This document shows positions 25,761 to 34,157 of a stretch of DNA of 64,000 nt, one piece after another. Both the position numbers and the translations under genes were made by a program. Each line of letters opens with the position of its first letter. Position 1 is the stretch's first letter. Origin of the DNA: Streptantibioticus silvisoli. Lineage in GTDB: Bacteria > Actinomycetota > Actinomycetes > Streptomycetales > Streptomycetaceae. Location of the stretch: NCBI RefSeq assembly GCF_027947535.2, contig NZ_JAAGKO020000047.1, forward strand, positions 1-64,000, written 5' to 3'. The notes beneath the pieces are model-generated. The model was not told the DNA's origin. It was given only the letters and a program-made list of their open reading frames with translations, and did no database searches.

Positions 25761-26306
25761 TCAGCGACCGGAGACGACGGCCCAGACCGCCTTGCCGGCG
25801 TGGTCCGGGGTGGTCCAGCCCCACGACTCGCTGAGCATGTCGATGACGTGCAGCCCGCGGCCGGACTCGGCGAAGTAGTCGGGCTCCTTGACCACCGGGA
25901 TCTCGCTGCCCGGGTCGGAGACCGCGCAGAGCACCACGTCGCCGCGGCGCAGCAGGCCGAGCCAGACCGGGTGCGGTGACGGCGTTCTGCCGAGCCGGCC
26001 GGTCACCCCGTAACGCAGCGCGTTGCTCAGCAGCTCCGAGACGACGACGGCCGCGTTGTCCAGCAACTCCTGCATCCCCCAGCCGGTGAGCGTGGTGCGG
26101 GTGAAGTCGCGTGCGTCGTGGGTGACTTCGGGTTCGGCACTGAGGGCGCAGGCGGCGAAACCGGTGGGGCCCGAGTTGCCCTCGTCCGCGGGGAAGGCAT
26201 GGTGGGCGGCGGTCGCCAGCCAGTGCCTGCTCGACCCGTTGTCGGCCGTCCAGCTGGCCGGATGTGTACTCATCGCGTTCTCCGCGAGCCTTTCAGCAGT
26301 CGTCAT
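25761..26306 (-). CDS. HATPase/RsbW-like ATP-binding regulatory protein
   Basis: The 181-residue protein has the GHKL ATP-binding fold of anti-sigma-factor kinases: N-box VVSELLSNALRYG and G-box region ESGRGLHVIDMLSESWGW. Residues 1-50 form a variable N-terminal part. ATG 26306 follows AGGAAA on the minus strand. It is divergent from DUF397 and XRE-DUF5753 genes, the set found in AbaA-like loci that affect antibiotic production and development in Streptomyces. It probably binds a partner protein; kinase activity is not certain. Confidence 0.88.
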   Translation of the reverse strand: MTTAERLAENAMSTHPASWTADNGSSRHWLATAAHHAFPADEGNSGPTGFAACALSAEPEVTHDARDFTRTTLTGWGMQELLDNAAVVVSELLSNALRYGVTGRLGRTPSPHPVWLGLLRRGDVVLCAVSDPGSEIPVVKEPDYFAESGRGLHVIDMLSESWGWTTPDHAGKAVWAVVSGR

Positions 26307-26351
26307 GAACGTTTCCTGCCGACCCCACTATCCCCGGCCGACGGTGGCGCT

Positions 26352-26445
26352 GCAAGCACATCTGCAATTACAGTCACGCGTAAGTACATCGGTAAGCACA
26401 TCCGTGCGTACAGATGCACGTGCAGCAGGAGTTGACGATACGTCA
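26352..26445. promoter_or_regulatory. Direct repeats and palindrome between HATPase and DUF397 genes
   Basis: G[TC]AAG[TC]ACATC occurs at 26352, 26380 and 26392, the last two exactly 12 bp apart. A perfect palindrome TGACG-ATA-CGTCA follows at 26433-26445, before the DUF397 ribosome site. The region is AT-richer than its surroundings. These are candidate sites for the neighbouring XRE protein. Confidence 0.5.
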
Positions 26446-26489
26446 GTTCTGACGCGGCCGGGTGTGACCCAGGGTTAGGAGACGGAAAA

Positions 26490-26726
26490 ATGCAGCAGAT
26501 CGACAACGGCGTGCGCTCGACCCTCATCGAAGGGGTCGAGTGGCGGAAGAGCCGCCGCAGCAACCCGGGAGGCAACTGCGTCGAGCTGGCCGCGCTCCCC
26601 GGTGGCGGCTTCGCGGTGCGCAACTCGCGGCACCCGGAGGGTCCCGCCCTGGTCTATACGCGCGCGGAGATCGAGGCCTTCATCGGCGGCGCCAAGGACG
26701 GCGAGTTCGACAGCATGGTCGGCTGA
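26490..26726 (+). CDS. DUF397 protein
   Basis: The 78-residue protein has the DUF397 core VEWRKSRRSNPGGNCVELAALPGGGFAVRNSRHPEGPALVYTRAEIEAFI. These small proteins pair with XRE-DUF5753 regulators and are abundant in Streptomyces. Some act as partners or antagonists of the regulator in toxin-antitoxin-like or developmental switches. ATG 26490 follows AGGAGA at 26477. The XRE gene follows 113 bp later on the same strand. Confidence 0.92.
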   Translation: MQQIDNGVRSTLIEGVEWRKSRRSNPGGNCVELAALPGGGFAVRNSRHPEGPALVYTRAEIEAFIGGAKDGEFDSMVG

Positions 26727-26839
26727 ACCGGGCCGCCCGGCCCGGCCGCTGATCCACAGTGACGGCTCGTGACTGTACTAACCGGTCTCGTAGGTGCAAG
26801 ATTGAAGTACTCACCCGTCACTTCTGGAGAGTTGGATCG

Positions 26840-27751
26840 ATGACCGCCATGATGCGGCCGAGTAGCGAGCCACCGATAAAGCGCTACCTGGAACGTCCGC
26901 GGGGCGGCCCGACCGTGCTGCGCATTGTGCTGGGTACCCACCTGCGCAGACTGCGTATCGCGTCGAACATCACCCGCGAAGCGGCGGGCGACTCCATCCG
27001 CGGGTCGCACGCCAAGATCAGCCGCCTGGAGCTGGGGCGGGTGGGCAGCAAGGAACGCGACATCGCCGACCTGCTCACCCTCTACGGCGTCCACGACGAG
27101 GAGTTGCGGGCCGACTTCCTGGCGCTGGCCCGGCAGGCCGGCATGCCCGGCTGGTGGCAGCAGTACGGCGACGTGCTCTCCCACTGGTTCGAGACCCTGA
27201 TCGGGCTGGAAGAGGCGGCCTCGCTGATCCGCACCTACGAGGTGCAGTTCGTCCCCGGCCTGTTGCAGACCGAGGCGTACGCGCGAGCGGTCACCAAGCT
27301 CGGCTACCCCAGCGCCCCCGACCGGGAGAACGAGCGCCGGGTGGAGCTGCGGATGGCCCGCCAGCGGCTGCTGACCGGCCCGGACGCGCCGAAGCTGTGG
27401 GCGGTGGTCGACGAGGCGGCGCTGCGCCGTCCGCTCGGCGGCCCGGAGACCATGCGCGAGCAGCTGGAACACCTGGTCGAGGTCGCCCAGCTGCCCAACG
27501 TCACCCTTCAGGTCGCCCCGTTCAACATGGGCGGTCTGGCGGCGGCGGGCGGTCCGATCACCATCCTGCGGTTCCAGGAACCGGACCTGCCGGACATCGT
27601 CTACCTGGAACAGCTGACCAGCGCGCTGTACCTGGAGAAGCAGGACGACATCGACAACTACATGTCGGTCATGGACCGGCTGTCCGCGGAGGCCGACACG
27701 CCCCGCGAGTCGCTGTGCTTCCTCAAGGACCTGATCGCCTCGTCCGGCTGA
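26840..27751 (+). CDS. XRE-family regulator with DUF5753 domain (WhiJ/AbaA-like)
   Basis: The 303-residue protein has an N-terminal helix-turn-helix (about 32-70; LRRLRIASNITREAAGDSIRGSHAKISRLELGR) and a C-terminal DUF5753 sensor/interaction domain (about 100-300) with IRTYEVQFVPGLLQTEAYARAV and VTLQVAPFNMGGLAAAGGPITILRF. It follows DUF397 and lies opposite a HATPase gene, giving the full AbaA-like trio. ATG 26840 has GGAGA eleven bases upstream; a start at 26759 is unlikely. Such regulators modulate sporulation or secondary metabolism. Confidence 0.92.
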   Translation: MTAMMRPSSEPPIKRYLERPRGGPTVLRIVLGTHLRRLRIASNITREAAGDSIRGSHAKISRLELGRVGSKERDIADLLTLYGVHDEELRADFLALARQAGMPGWWQQYGDVLSHWFETLIGLEEAASLIRTYEVQFVPGLLQTEAYARAVTKLGYPSAPDRENERRVELRMARQRLLTGPDAPKLWAVVDEAALRRPLGGPETMREQLEHLVEVAQLPNVTLQVAPFNMGGLAAAGGPITILRFQEPDLPDIVYLEQLTSALYLEKQDDIDNYMSVMDRLSAEADTPRESLCFLKDLIASSG

Positions 27752-27910
27752 CCCGGTCCGCCCCGGCCCGCGGCCGGCCGTCCCCGCCGGGGCGGCCGGC
27801 CGCCGCCGTTCCCGGGCCCGGCGGTCGCCGGGACGGCCGCGTCCGCGGTGCGGGCCGGCGGGGGGCGTGTTTCGCTGGGTGCCGCACCCCGCCCTGGGTA
27901 TGGAGGAGGC

Positions 27911-29236
27911 ATGTCTGTCCCCCGTCACACGCGTCGCACGGGTCGGTCCCGTCGTACGCGTCGCACCCCGAACCGCAGGCTCCGGCTGGCCGTACTGCCG
28001 GCCGGAGCGCTGATCCTGGTCACCGCCTGCGGTGGCTCCGGCGGCGGACAGGCGTCCCCGTCCCCCTCGGGCCCGCCGCCGGCCGCGTCCAGCCCGCCGG
28101 GTTCCGCGAGCGCCTCCCCCGGCGCGCCGGGCACCTCCACCGCCAGCTCGCCGGTGCCGCCGCCCACCGCCCGCACGGCGGCCTGCGTGGACCGGGTCAT
28201 GAACGCCATGACCGAGCGGCAGCGGGTGGGCCAGCTGTTCATGGCGTCGGTCAACGCCTCCGGCGCCTCGAAGGCCCAGCTGACCATCCTGCGCCGGTAC
28301 GCGGTGGGCTCCGTCATGCTGATGGGGCACACCGACATCGGCGTCGACGCGGTCCGCAAGGTCACCGACCGGGTGCAGTCCCTCGCCCCGACGGTGGCCG
28401 GCTCCCGGGTCGGGCTGCTGGTCTCCACCGACCAGGAGGGCGGCCAGGTCCAGGTGCTCAACGGGCCCGGCTTCTCCGCCATCCCGGCCGCCACCACGCA
28501 GGGCCGGTGGCCGTCCGCCCAGCTCCAGCAGCGGGCGGCGCAGTGGGGGCGGCAGCTGAAGTCCGCGGGCGTCGGGGTGGACCTGGCCCCGGTGGCCGAC
28601 ATCGTGCCGCGCGACCTGACCTCGGTCAACCAGCCGATCGGCCGGCTGGACCGGGAGTACGGCAACGACGCGTCGACCGCCGCGCGGCAGAGCACCGCGG
28701 TGGTCAAGGGGTTCGACGAGGCCGGGATCTACGCCACCCTCAAGCACTACCCGAGCCTGGGCCAGGTGCGCGGCAACACCGACTTCTCCGCGAACGTCAC
28801 CGACGACGTGACCACCCGCGACGGCACCTTCCTGGTGCCGTACCGCAGCGGCATCGACGCCGGGGCGCGGTTCGTGATGGCGTCGACGGCCACCTACACC
28901 CGGATCGACCCCGGGCACCAGGCGGTCTTCTCCCCCACCCTGCTCAAGACCGTGCTGCGCGGCACCCTGGGCTTCCAGGGCATCGTCATCTCCGACGACC
29001 TCGGCAAGGCGGTCTCGGTGAAGTCGAAGCCGCCGGGCGACCGGGCGGTGGGCTTCCTGCAGTCCGGCGGCGACCTGGTGCTCAACGACGCGCCGTCCAC
29101 CGTGGCGGCGATGGCCTCGGCGGTGCTGTCGAAGGCGTCGGGCGACGCCGGTTTCCGGGCGGGGGTGGACGCCAGCGTCAAGCGGGTGCTGGCCGCCAAG
29201 CTGGACGCGGGCGGGCTGAGCGGCTGCCAGGGCTGA
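27911..29236 (+). CDS. GH3-family lipoprotein, NagZ-like with divergent active-site loop
   Basis: The 441-residue protein has a long Arg-rich N-region and lipobox LVTAC (Cys40), then a Ser/Pro-rich linker and a GH3 barrel (about 90-440). Conserved NagZ features are DQEGGQVQVL (174-183), the nucleophile loop IVISDDLG with Asp362, and a KH dyad at 278-279. The usual KHFPGHG...DSH loop supplying the catalytic histidine reads KHYPSLGQVRGNTDFS here, so that histidine is missing. It may be an atypical beta-N-acetylglucosaminidase or a binding protein for cell-wall sugars. ATG 27911 follows GGAGGAGG. Confidence 0.85.
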   Translation: MSVPRHTRRTGRSRRTRRTPNRRLRLAVLPAGALILVTACGGSGGGQASPSPSGPPPAASSPPGSASASPGAPGTSTASSPVPPPTARTAACVDRVMNAMTERQRVGQLFMASVNASGASKAQLTILRRYAVGSVMLMGHTDIGVDAVRKVTDRVQSLAPTVAGSRVGLLVSTDQEGGQVQVLNGPGFSAIPAATTQGRWPSAQLQQRAAQWGRQLKSAGVGVDLAPVADIVPRDLTSVNQPIGRLDREYGNDASTAARQSTAVVKGFDEAGIYATLKHYPSLGQVRGNTDFSANVTDDVTTRDGTFLVPYRSGIDAGARFVMASTATYTRIDPGHQAVFSPTLLKTVLRGTLGFQGIVISDDLGKAVSVKSKPPGDRAVGFLQSGGDLVLNDAPSTVAAMASAVLSKASGDAGFRAGVDASVKRVLAAKLDAGGLSGCQG

Positions 29237-29453
29237 GCCGGGCGGGCGCCGGGCGCCGGGCGGAACCAACGGGTAACTAACGATTCGATGACGCGGACGG
29301 GCCGGTATCGCAGGCGGTAACCCCGGAGAAACGCCGGGGAAACAACGACCGGCGGAAAAGCGGTGCTCCGTGGCCTTCCGACCGTTTCGCCCGCGTCGGC
29401 GGCCGAAAGCGCGCCGGGTTCCGCAGCGCCGGGGGCCCGGACATAGTTGGCGC

Positions 29454-30917
29454 ATGACGACACCCCCTCCCGTCCCCTCCCCCGGCGATCCGCCGCCCGG
29501 CGGCGTGGCCTTCGCGCAGGCCGCCCCCGACGAGATCGTCGCCTACGGCCACCACGTCCTGGCCGTGGAGCCGACCGGCGCCGAGCCGGTGCCCCCGGAA
29601 GGCCGGCACGGCAAGCCGTTGCAGCTGCTGTGGACCTGGACCTCGCCCAACATGGAGTTCGCCACCGTCTTCATCGGCGTGCTCGCGGTCGGCATCTTCG
29701 GCCTGGGCTTCTGGCCGGCGACGCTGGCCATCGTCATCGGCACCGTGATCGGCTCGGTCGCGCACGGGTTTTTGGGCCTGGTGGGCCCGCGGTTCGGCGT
29801 ACCGCAGATGGTGGCCGGCCGGGCCGGGTTCGGCTTCTACGGCAACGCGCTGCCGTCCGGCCTGAACGCGCTCACCGCCGGCATCGGCTGGTTCGCGGTC
29901 AACAGCGTCAGCGCCTCCTACGCGCTCAACAGCCTGGCGCACATCCCGTTGCTGCTGTGCCTGTTCATCGTGGTCGTGGTGCAGATCGCCATCGCCTACC
30001 TCGGGCACAACTTCGTGCAGACGGCCGAGAAGTACACCTTCCCGGTGCTGACGGTGATCTTCCTGGTCACCTCGGTGGTGATCCTCACCAAGGCGCATCC
30101 GGCGGCGGCGAACGGCGCGCACGCGCTGCCCGGCGCCTTCCTGCTGACGGTGGGGGCGGCGTTCGGCTACGCGGCGGGCTGGAACCCCTACGGCGCGGAC
30201 TACACGCGGTACCTGCCGAAGGCGACCGCGCGCTGGAAGGTCGCGCTGTGGCCGGGGGTGGGCGTGCTGGTCTCCTGCGTGCTGCTGGAGATCGTCGGCG
30301 CCGCGTCCGCCACCCTGGTGGCCCCGGCGCACGCCTCGCCCACCGACGCGTTCATCCACCCGCTGCCCACCGTGCTGGCCAAGCTGACGCTGCTGGCCAT
30401 CGTGATCGGCGGCATCGCGGCCAACGCGCTGAACATCTACTCCGGCACGCTGTCGTTCGTGGCGATGGGGCTGCGGCTGCCGGCCGCGTTCCGGCGGGCC
30501 GCGGCCTCGCTGGTGTTCGGCGTGGTCGGCACGGTACTGGCCTGGACCGGCCTGACCGACTCCGGTGAGCGGTACGAGAACTTCCTGCTGGTCATCACCT
30601 ACTGGATCGGTCCGTGGCTGGCGGTGACCTTCCTGGACCGGTGGCTGAACCGTTCGCGGCCCGACGAGGTGACCGCGCGGATACTGGAGGACACCTCGCA
30701 CCGGGTGTGGGCCGGGCCGGTGGCGATGGCGGTCGGCACGGCGCTGGGCATCGTGCTGTTCTCCAACCAGACCGACTTCCAGGGCCTGGTGGCCAAGCAC
30801 GTGCCGGGCATCGGCGACATCGCGTTCGCCGCCGGGTTCGCGATCGCCGCGATCGTGTACGTGGCGCTGCTGCGGGTGCCGGGGATGGGCCCGGCCCGCC
30901 GCACGGCGAAGGCGTGA
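29454..30917 (+). CDS. codB: NCS1-family cytosine/purine permease
   Basis: The 487-residue membrane protein has about twelve hydrophobic segments and NCS1 signatures (LLWTWTSPNMEF near residue 60, FYGNALPSGLNALTAGIGWFAVN, GAAFGYAAGWNPYGADYTRY, GGIAANALNIYSG). NCS1 carriers import nucleobases with H+ or Na+. It lies 88 bp upstream of a yeast-type cytosine deaminase, so cytosine is the likely substrate, parallel to CodB-CodA although the deaminase is of a different fold. ATG 29454 lies close behind a CATAGT stretch and has no clear Shine-Dalgarno, so a leaderless start is possible. Confidence 0.88.
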   Translation: MTTPPPVPSPGDPPPGGVAFAQAAPDEIVAYGHHVLAVEPTGAEPVPPEGRHGKPLQLLWTWTSPNMEFATVFIGVLAVGIFGLGFWPATLAIVIGTVIGSVAHGFLGLVGPRFGVPQMVAGRAGFGFYGNALPSGLNALTAGIGWFAVNSVSASYALNSLAHIPLLLCLFIVVVVQIAIAYLGHNFVQTAEKYTFPVLTVIFLVTSVVILTKAHPAAANGAHALPGAFLLTVGAAFGYAAGWNPYGADYTRYLPKATARWKVALWPGVGVLVSCVLLEIVGAASATLVAPAHASPTDAFIHPLPTVLAKLTLLAIVIGGIAANALNIYSGTLSFVAMGLRLPAAFRRAAASLVFGVVGTVLAWTGLTDSGERYENFLLVITYWIGPWLAVTFLDRWLNRSRPDEVTARILEDTSHRVWAGPVAMAVGTALGIVLFSNQTDFQGLVAKHVPGIGDIAFAAGFAIAAIVYVALLRVPGMGPARRTAKA

Positions 30918-31005
30918 CGCGCTCCGCGGCACCCGCCGGGGCCGCCGGGGACGTCCGGCGGCCCCGGGTTGCGGACCGGGTCGGCCAACCGGCAGGCTGG
31001 CGCCC

Positions 31006-31461
31006 ATGAACGAGGTGTACCAGGACGCGGCGTCCCAGCTGGCGGTGGCGGTCCAGGAGGCGCGGGCCGGGCTCGCGGAGGGCGGCATCCCGATCGGCGC
31101 CGCGCTGTTCGGGCCGGACGGCGAGCTGCTGGGCCGCGGCCGCAACCGCCGCGTGCAGGACGACGACCCGTCGCTGCACGCGGAGACCGTCGCGTTCCGC
31201 GCCGCCGGCCGGATGCGCGGCTACGGCCGCACCACGATGGTCACCACGCTGTCGCCCTGCTGGTACTGCTCCGGGCTGGTCAAGCAGTTCGGCATCGGCA
31301 GCCTGGTGATCGGTGAGGCGGCCACCTTCCACGGCGGCCACGACTGGCTCGCCGAGCAGGGCGTGGCGGTGACGGTGCTGGACGACGCCGCGTGCGTGGC
31401 GATGATGGGTGCGTTCGTCACCGCGCGGCCGGAGCTGTGGTTCGAGGACATCGGGGAGTGA
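31006..31461 (+). CDS. Yeast-type cytosine deaminase (CDA fold)
   Basis: The 151-residue zinc enzyme should convert cytosine to uracil plus ammonia. Zinc ligands His58 (HAE, with proton-shuttling Glu60), Cys85 and Cys88 (PCWYC) are present. The C-terminal WFEDIGE and the segment FHGGHDWLAEQGVAVTVLDD closely resemble yeast Fcy1, unlike the amidohydrolase-type bacterial CodA. The length also equals that of yeast-type enzymes (about 150-158). It is preceded by an NCS1 permease, so a cytosine salvage operon is likely. ATG 31006 is the clear start. Confidence 0.9.
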   Translation: MNEVYQDAASQLAVAVQEARAGLAEGGIPIGAALFGPDGELLGRGRNRRVQDDDPSLHAETVAFRAAGRMRGYGRTTMVTTLSPCWYCSGLVKQFGIGSLVIGEAATFHGGHDWLAEQGVAVTVLDDAACVAMMGAFVTARPELWFEDIGE

Positions 31462-31574
31462 CGCCGGCCGCCGGCGGCGGGACGGGCACCGTGGCGCCGC
31501 CAGCCCGGGACCGGCCGGCGGGCGCCGGGGGCCGGCGGTGGGCCGCGGGCACGGCGCGGCGGTTCGGTGCCGCG

Positions 31575-32975
31575 CTACAGGTTGATCATGTGCCCGGCCA
31601 GCCCGTGGACCGCCTCCTTGACCGCCTCGCCGAGGGTGGGGTGGGCGTGGACGTTGCGGGCGACCTCGTGGACGGTGAGGTCCCACTGCTGGGCGAGGGT
31701 GAGTTCGGGCAGGAGTTCGGTGACCTCGGGGCCGATGAGGTGGGCGCCGAGGAGTTCGCCGTGCGTGGCGTCGCAGACGATCTTGACGAAGCCGGCCGGG
31801 TCGCCGAGGCCCTGGGCCTTGCCGTTGGCGGTGAACGGGAACTTCTGCACGCGGACGTCGAAGCCGAGGGCGCGGGCCTGGGCCTCGGTGTGGCCGAAGC
31901 TGGCGATCTGCGGCTGGCAGAAGGTGGCGCGCGGGATCATGACGTAGTCGAGTTCCATGGTCTCGGCCCCGGCGATGGTCTCGGCGGCGATGGCGCCCAT
32001 CGACTCCGCCGCGTGCGCCAGCATGAGCTTGGCGGTGACGTCGCCGATGGCGAACAGGTGCGGCACGCTGGTGCGGCAGCGGCCGTCGACGGCGATGGCG
32101 CCGCGTTCGGTGAGGCCGACGCCGGTGTTCTCCAGGCCGTAGCCGGTGACGCGCGGCTGGAAGCCGATGGCCTGGAGCACCTTGTCGGCCTCCAGGACCT
32201 GGCGCTGGCCGCCGGTGGAGACGTGGACCCGGACCGGGACGCCGGAGTCGTCGATGGCCTCGACCCGGGTGGAGGTCAGCACGTTGACGCCGAGCCTGCG
32301 GTACCGCTTGGCGAGTTCGGCGGAGACCTCCTCGTCCTCCAGCGGCACCAGACGGTCCAGGAACTCCACCAGGGTGACCTCGACGCCGTAGGCGCGCAGC
32401 ACGTAGGCGAACTCCACCCCGATGGCGCCGGCGCCGGCGATGACGATGCTGGCGGGCAGTTCGGCGTCGAGGATCTGCTCCTCGTAGGTGACGACGCGTT
32501 CGCCCAGTGAGGTGCCGGGCAGCAGGCGGGTGGTGGCGCCGGTGGCGATGACGCAGTGGCCGAAGGTGACGGTGTGGGTGTTCCCGTCGGTGGTGGCGAC
32601 CGACAGGGTGTGGTCGTCGGTGAAGGTGCCGCGGCCGGTGTACTCCTGGATGCCGTTCTTCTTCATCAGGTAGTGCACGCCCTTGACCCGGCCGTCGGCG
32701 ACCGTGCGGCTGCGGTCGTGGGCGACGCGGTAGTCGAAGGTGACCGGGCCCTCGGCGCGGATTCCGAAGGTCTTCGCCTCGTGCTGGAAGAGGCTGGCGA
32801 GTTCCGCGTTGCGCAGCAGCGCCTTGGACGGGATACAGCCCACGTTGAGGCAGACCCCGCCCCAGTAGCGCTCCTCGACCACGGCGACGGTCAGGCCCAG
32901 CTGGGCGCTGCGGACGGCGGCGGTGTAGCCGCCGGGGCCGGCGCCGAGTACGACGACGTCGAAATGTCCACTCAT
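31575..32975 (-). CDS. lpdA: Dihydrolipoamide dehydrogenase (E3)
   Basis: The 466-residue flavoprotein reoxidises dihydrolipoyl groups of 2-oxoacid dehydrogenase complexes, passing electrons to NAD+. It has the FAD motif [14 protein letters not shown], redox disulfide Cys42-Cys47 ([13 protein letters not shown]), NAD motif [16 protein letters not shown], second FAD motif LFAIGDV and the interface His445/Glu450 pair (HAHPTLGE). The length is normal. It lies alone here, with no E1/E2 genes adjacent, and is divergent from efeU. ATG 32975 is unambiguous. Confidence 0.95.
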   Translation of the reverse strand: MSGHFDVVVLGAGPGGYTAAVRSAQLGLTVAVVEERYWGGVCLNVGCIPSKALLRNAELASLFQHEAKTFGIRAEGPVTFDYRVAHDRSRTVADGRVKGVHYLMKKNGIQEYTGRGTFTDDHTLSVATTDGNTHTVTFGHCVIATGATTRLLPGTSLGERVVTYEEQILDAELPASIVIAGAGAIGVEFAYVLRAYGVEVTLVEFLDRLVPLEDEEVSAELAKRYRRLGVNVLTSTRVEAIDDSGVPVRVHVSTGGQRQVLEADKVLQAIGFQPRVTGYGLENTGVGLTERGAIAVDGRCRTSVPHLFAIGDVTAKLMLAHAAESMGAIAAETIAGAETMELDYVMIPRATFCQPQIASFGHTEAQARALGFDVRVQKFPFTANGKAQGLGDPAGFVKIVCDATHGELLGAHLIGPEVTELLPELTLAQQWDLTVHEVARNVHAHPTLGEAVKEAVHGLAGHMINL

Positions 32976-33015
32976 GTGGAGAACCCTAGAACGCCGGGAT
33001 GTGACGCGCGCGGTC

Positions 33016-33079
33016 TTGACGCGGCCCCCGGTCCATCCGGTCTAATAAGGGTCGCCTAACCATGGTTAGGTTTTCCTAA
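33016..33079 (+). promoter_or_regulatory. efeU promoter with DmdR/DtxR-type iron box
   Basis: A -35 TTGACG (33016-33021) and -10-like TCTAAT (33041-33046) precede an iron-box match at 33046-33064 that agrees at 15 of 19 positions with TWAGGTTAGSCTAACCTWA. A perfect palindrome CCTAACCATGGTTAGG (33055-33070) and a second partial box TTAGGTTTTCCTAA (33066-33079) overlap it. Iron-dependent repression of efeUOB is predicted. Confidence 0.8.
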
Positions 33080-33116
33080 GTCGTTCGGGCTTCGGTCCGG
33101 CACCGGAAGGGCCGTC

Positions 33117-34001
33117 ATGCTCCCCACGTTCGTCATCGGACTCCGCGAAGGACTGGAGGCCGCCCTCATCGTCGGCATCATCGCCTCCTTCCTCGGCCAG
33201 CAGGGCCGGCGGGACGCGCTGCGCGGTGTGTGGATCGGCGTCGCCGCGGCCGTGCTGATCTGCGTCGCGGTCGGCGCCGGGCTCCAGATCTTCTCCAGCC
33301 AGCTGCCGACCACCCAGCAGGAGCAGCTGGAGACGGTGGTCGGCGCGATCGCGGTCGTGATGGTCAGTTACATGGTGCTGTGGATGCGCCGCCACTCCCG
33401 CGACCTGCGCAAGGACCTGGAGGGCGCGGCGGGCCGCGCGCTCAGCCAGGGCTCGGCGTCCGCGCTGGTGACCATGGCGTTCCTGGCGGTGCTTCGCGAG
33501 GGCTTCGAGACCTCGGTCTTCCTGCTGGCCACCTTCAACGAGTCGCACAACGCGCTGTACAGCGGCACCGGCGCCGCGCTGGGCATCCTGGTGGCGGCCG
33601 GCATCGGCTACGGCATCTACAAGGGCGGCCTGCGGATCAACCTCTCCCGCTTCTTCCGGATCACCGGCGTGGTGCTGGTGCTGGTGGCCGCCGGGCTGGT
33701 CTCCACCGCCATCATGACCGCGTTCGAGGGCGGCTGGATCAGCTCCGGCGCCCAGGCGTTCGACCTGTCGTGGCTGGTGCGGCAGGGCACGCCGGTCGCC
33801 TCGGTCCTCACCGGCGTGCTGGGCATCCAGCCGTTCCCCACCTGGCCGATGGTGGCCGGCTGGCTGGTCTACGCCGTCCCGATGGCCGCGGTCGTGCTGT
33901 GGCCGGCCGCCCGCCGCACCCCGGCCCCGGCCGCCGCACCGGGCGCCGCCGCACCGGCCGGGTCCGCCGCCGAGTCCCCCGCCCCGGCCGAGACCACCTG
34001 A
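33117..34001 (+). CDS. efeU: FTR1-family iron permease EfeU
   Basis: The 294-residue membrane protein imports iron as part of EfeUOB. Two REXXE iron motifs are visible, REGLE (10-14) and REGFE (127-131), within seven hydrophobic segments. The C-terminus is an Ala/Pro-rich tail. ATG 33117 begins MLPTFVIGLREGLEAALIVG, the normal FTR1 start, and no longer frame is needed. It is first in the order efeU-efeO-efeB behind an iron box, 156 bp before efeO. Confidence 0.95.
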   Translation: MLPTFVIGLREGLEAALIVGIIASFLGQQGRRDALRGVWIGVAAAVLICVAVGAGLQIFSSQLPTTQQEQLETVVGAIAVVMVSYMVLWMRRHSRDLRKDLEGAAGRALSQGSASALVTMAFLAVLREGFETSVFLLATFNESHNALYSGTGAALGILVAAGIGYGIYKGGLRINLSRFFRITGVVLVLVAAGLVSTAIMTAFEGGWISSGAQAFDLSWLVRQGTPVASVLTGVLGIQPFPTWPMVAGWLVYAVPMAAVVLWPAARRTPAPAAAPGAAAPAGSAAESPAPAETT

Positions 34002-34157
34002 CCCCGCGGGCCCGGCCCGTACGGCGGGGCTCCCTCCCACCGGCGCCGCGCCCGGCGCCCGCCCCACCGTTTCGGCCCCCGTTCGGCCACCGTTCGTCCG
34101 CCGCGCCCGACGCGCGTTCCGTCCCGCCCGTGTGCGGTTCCCACCAAGGAGCATCCC

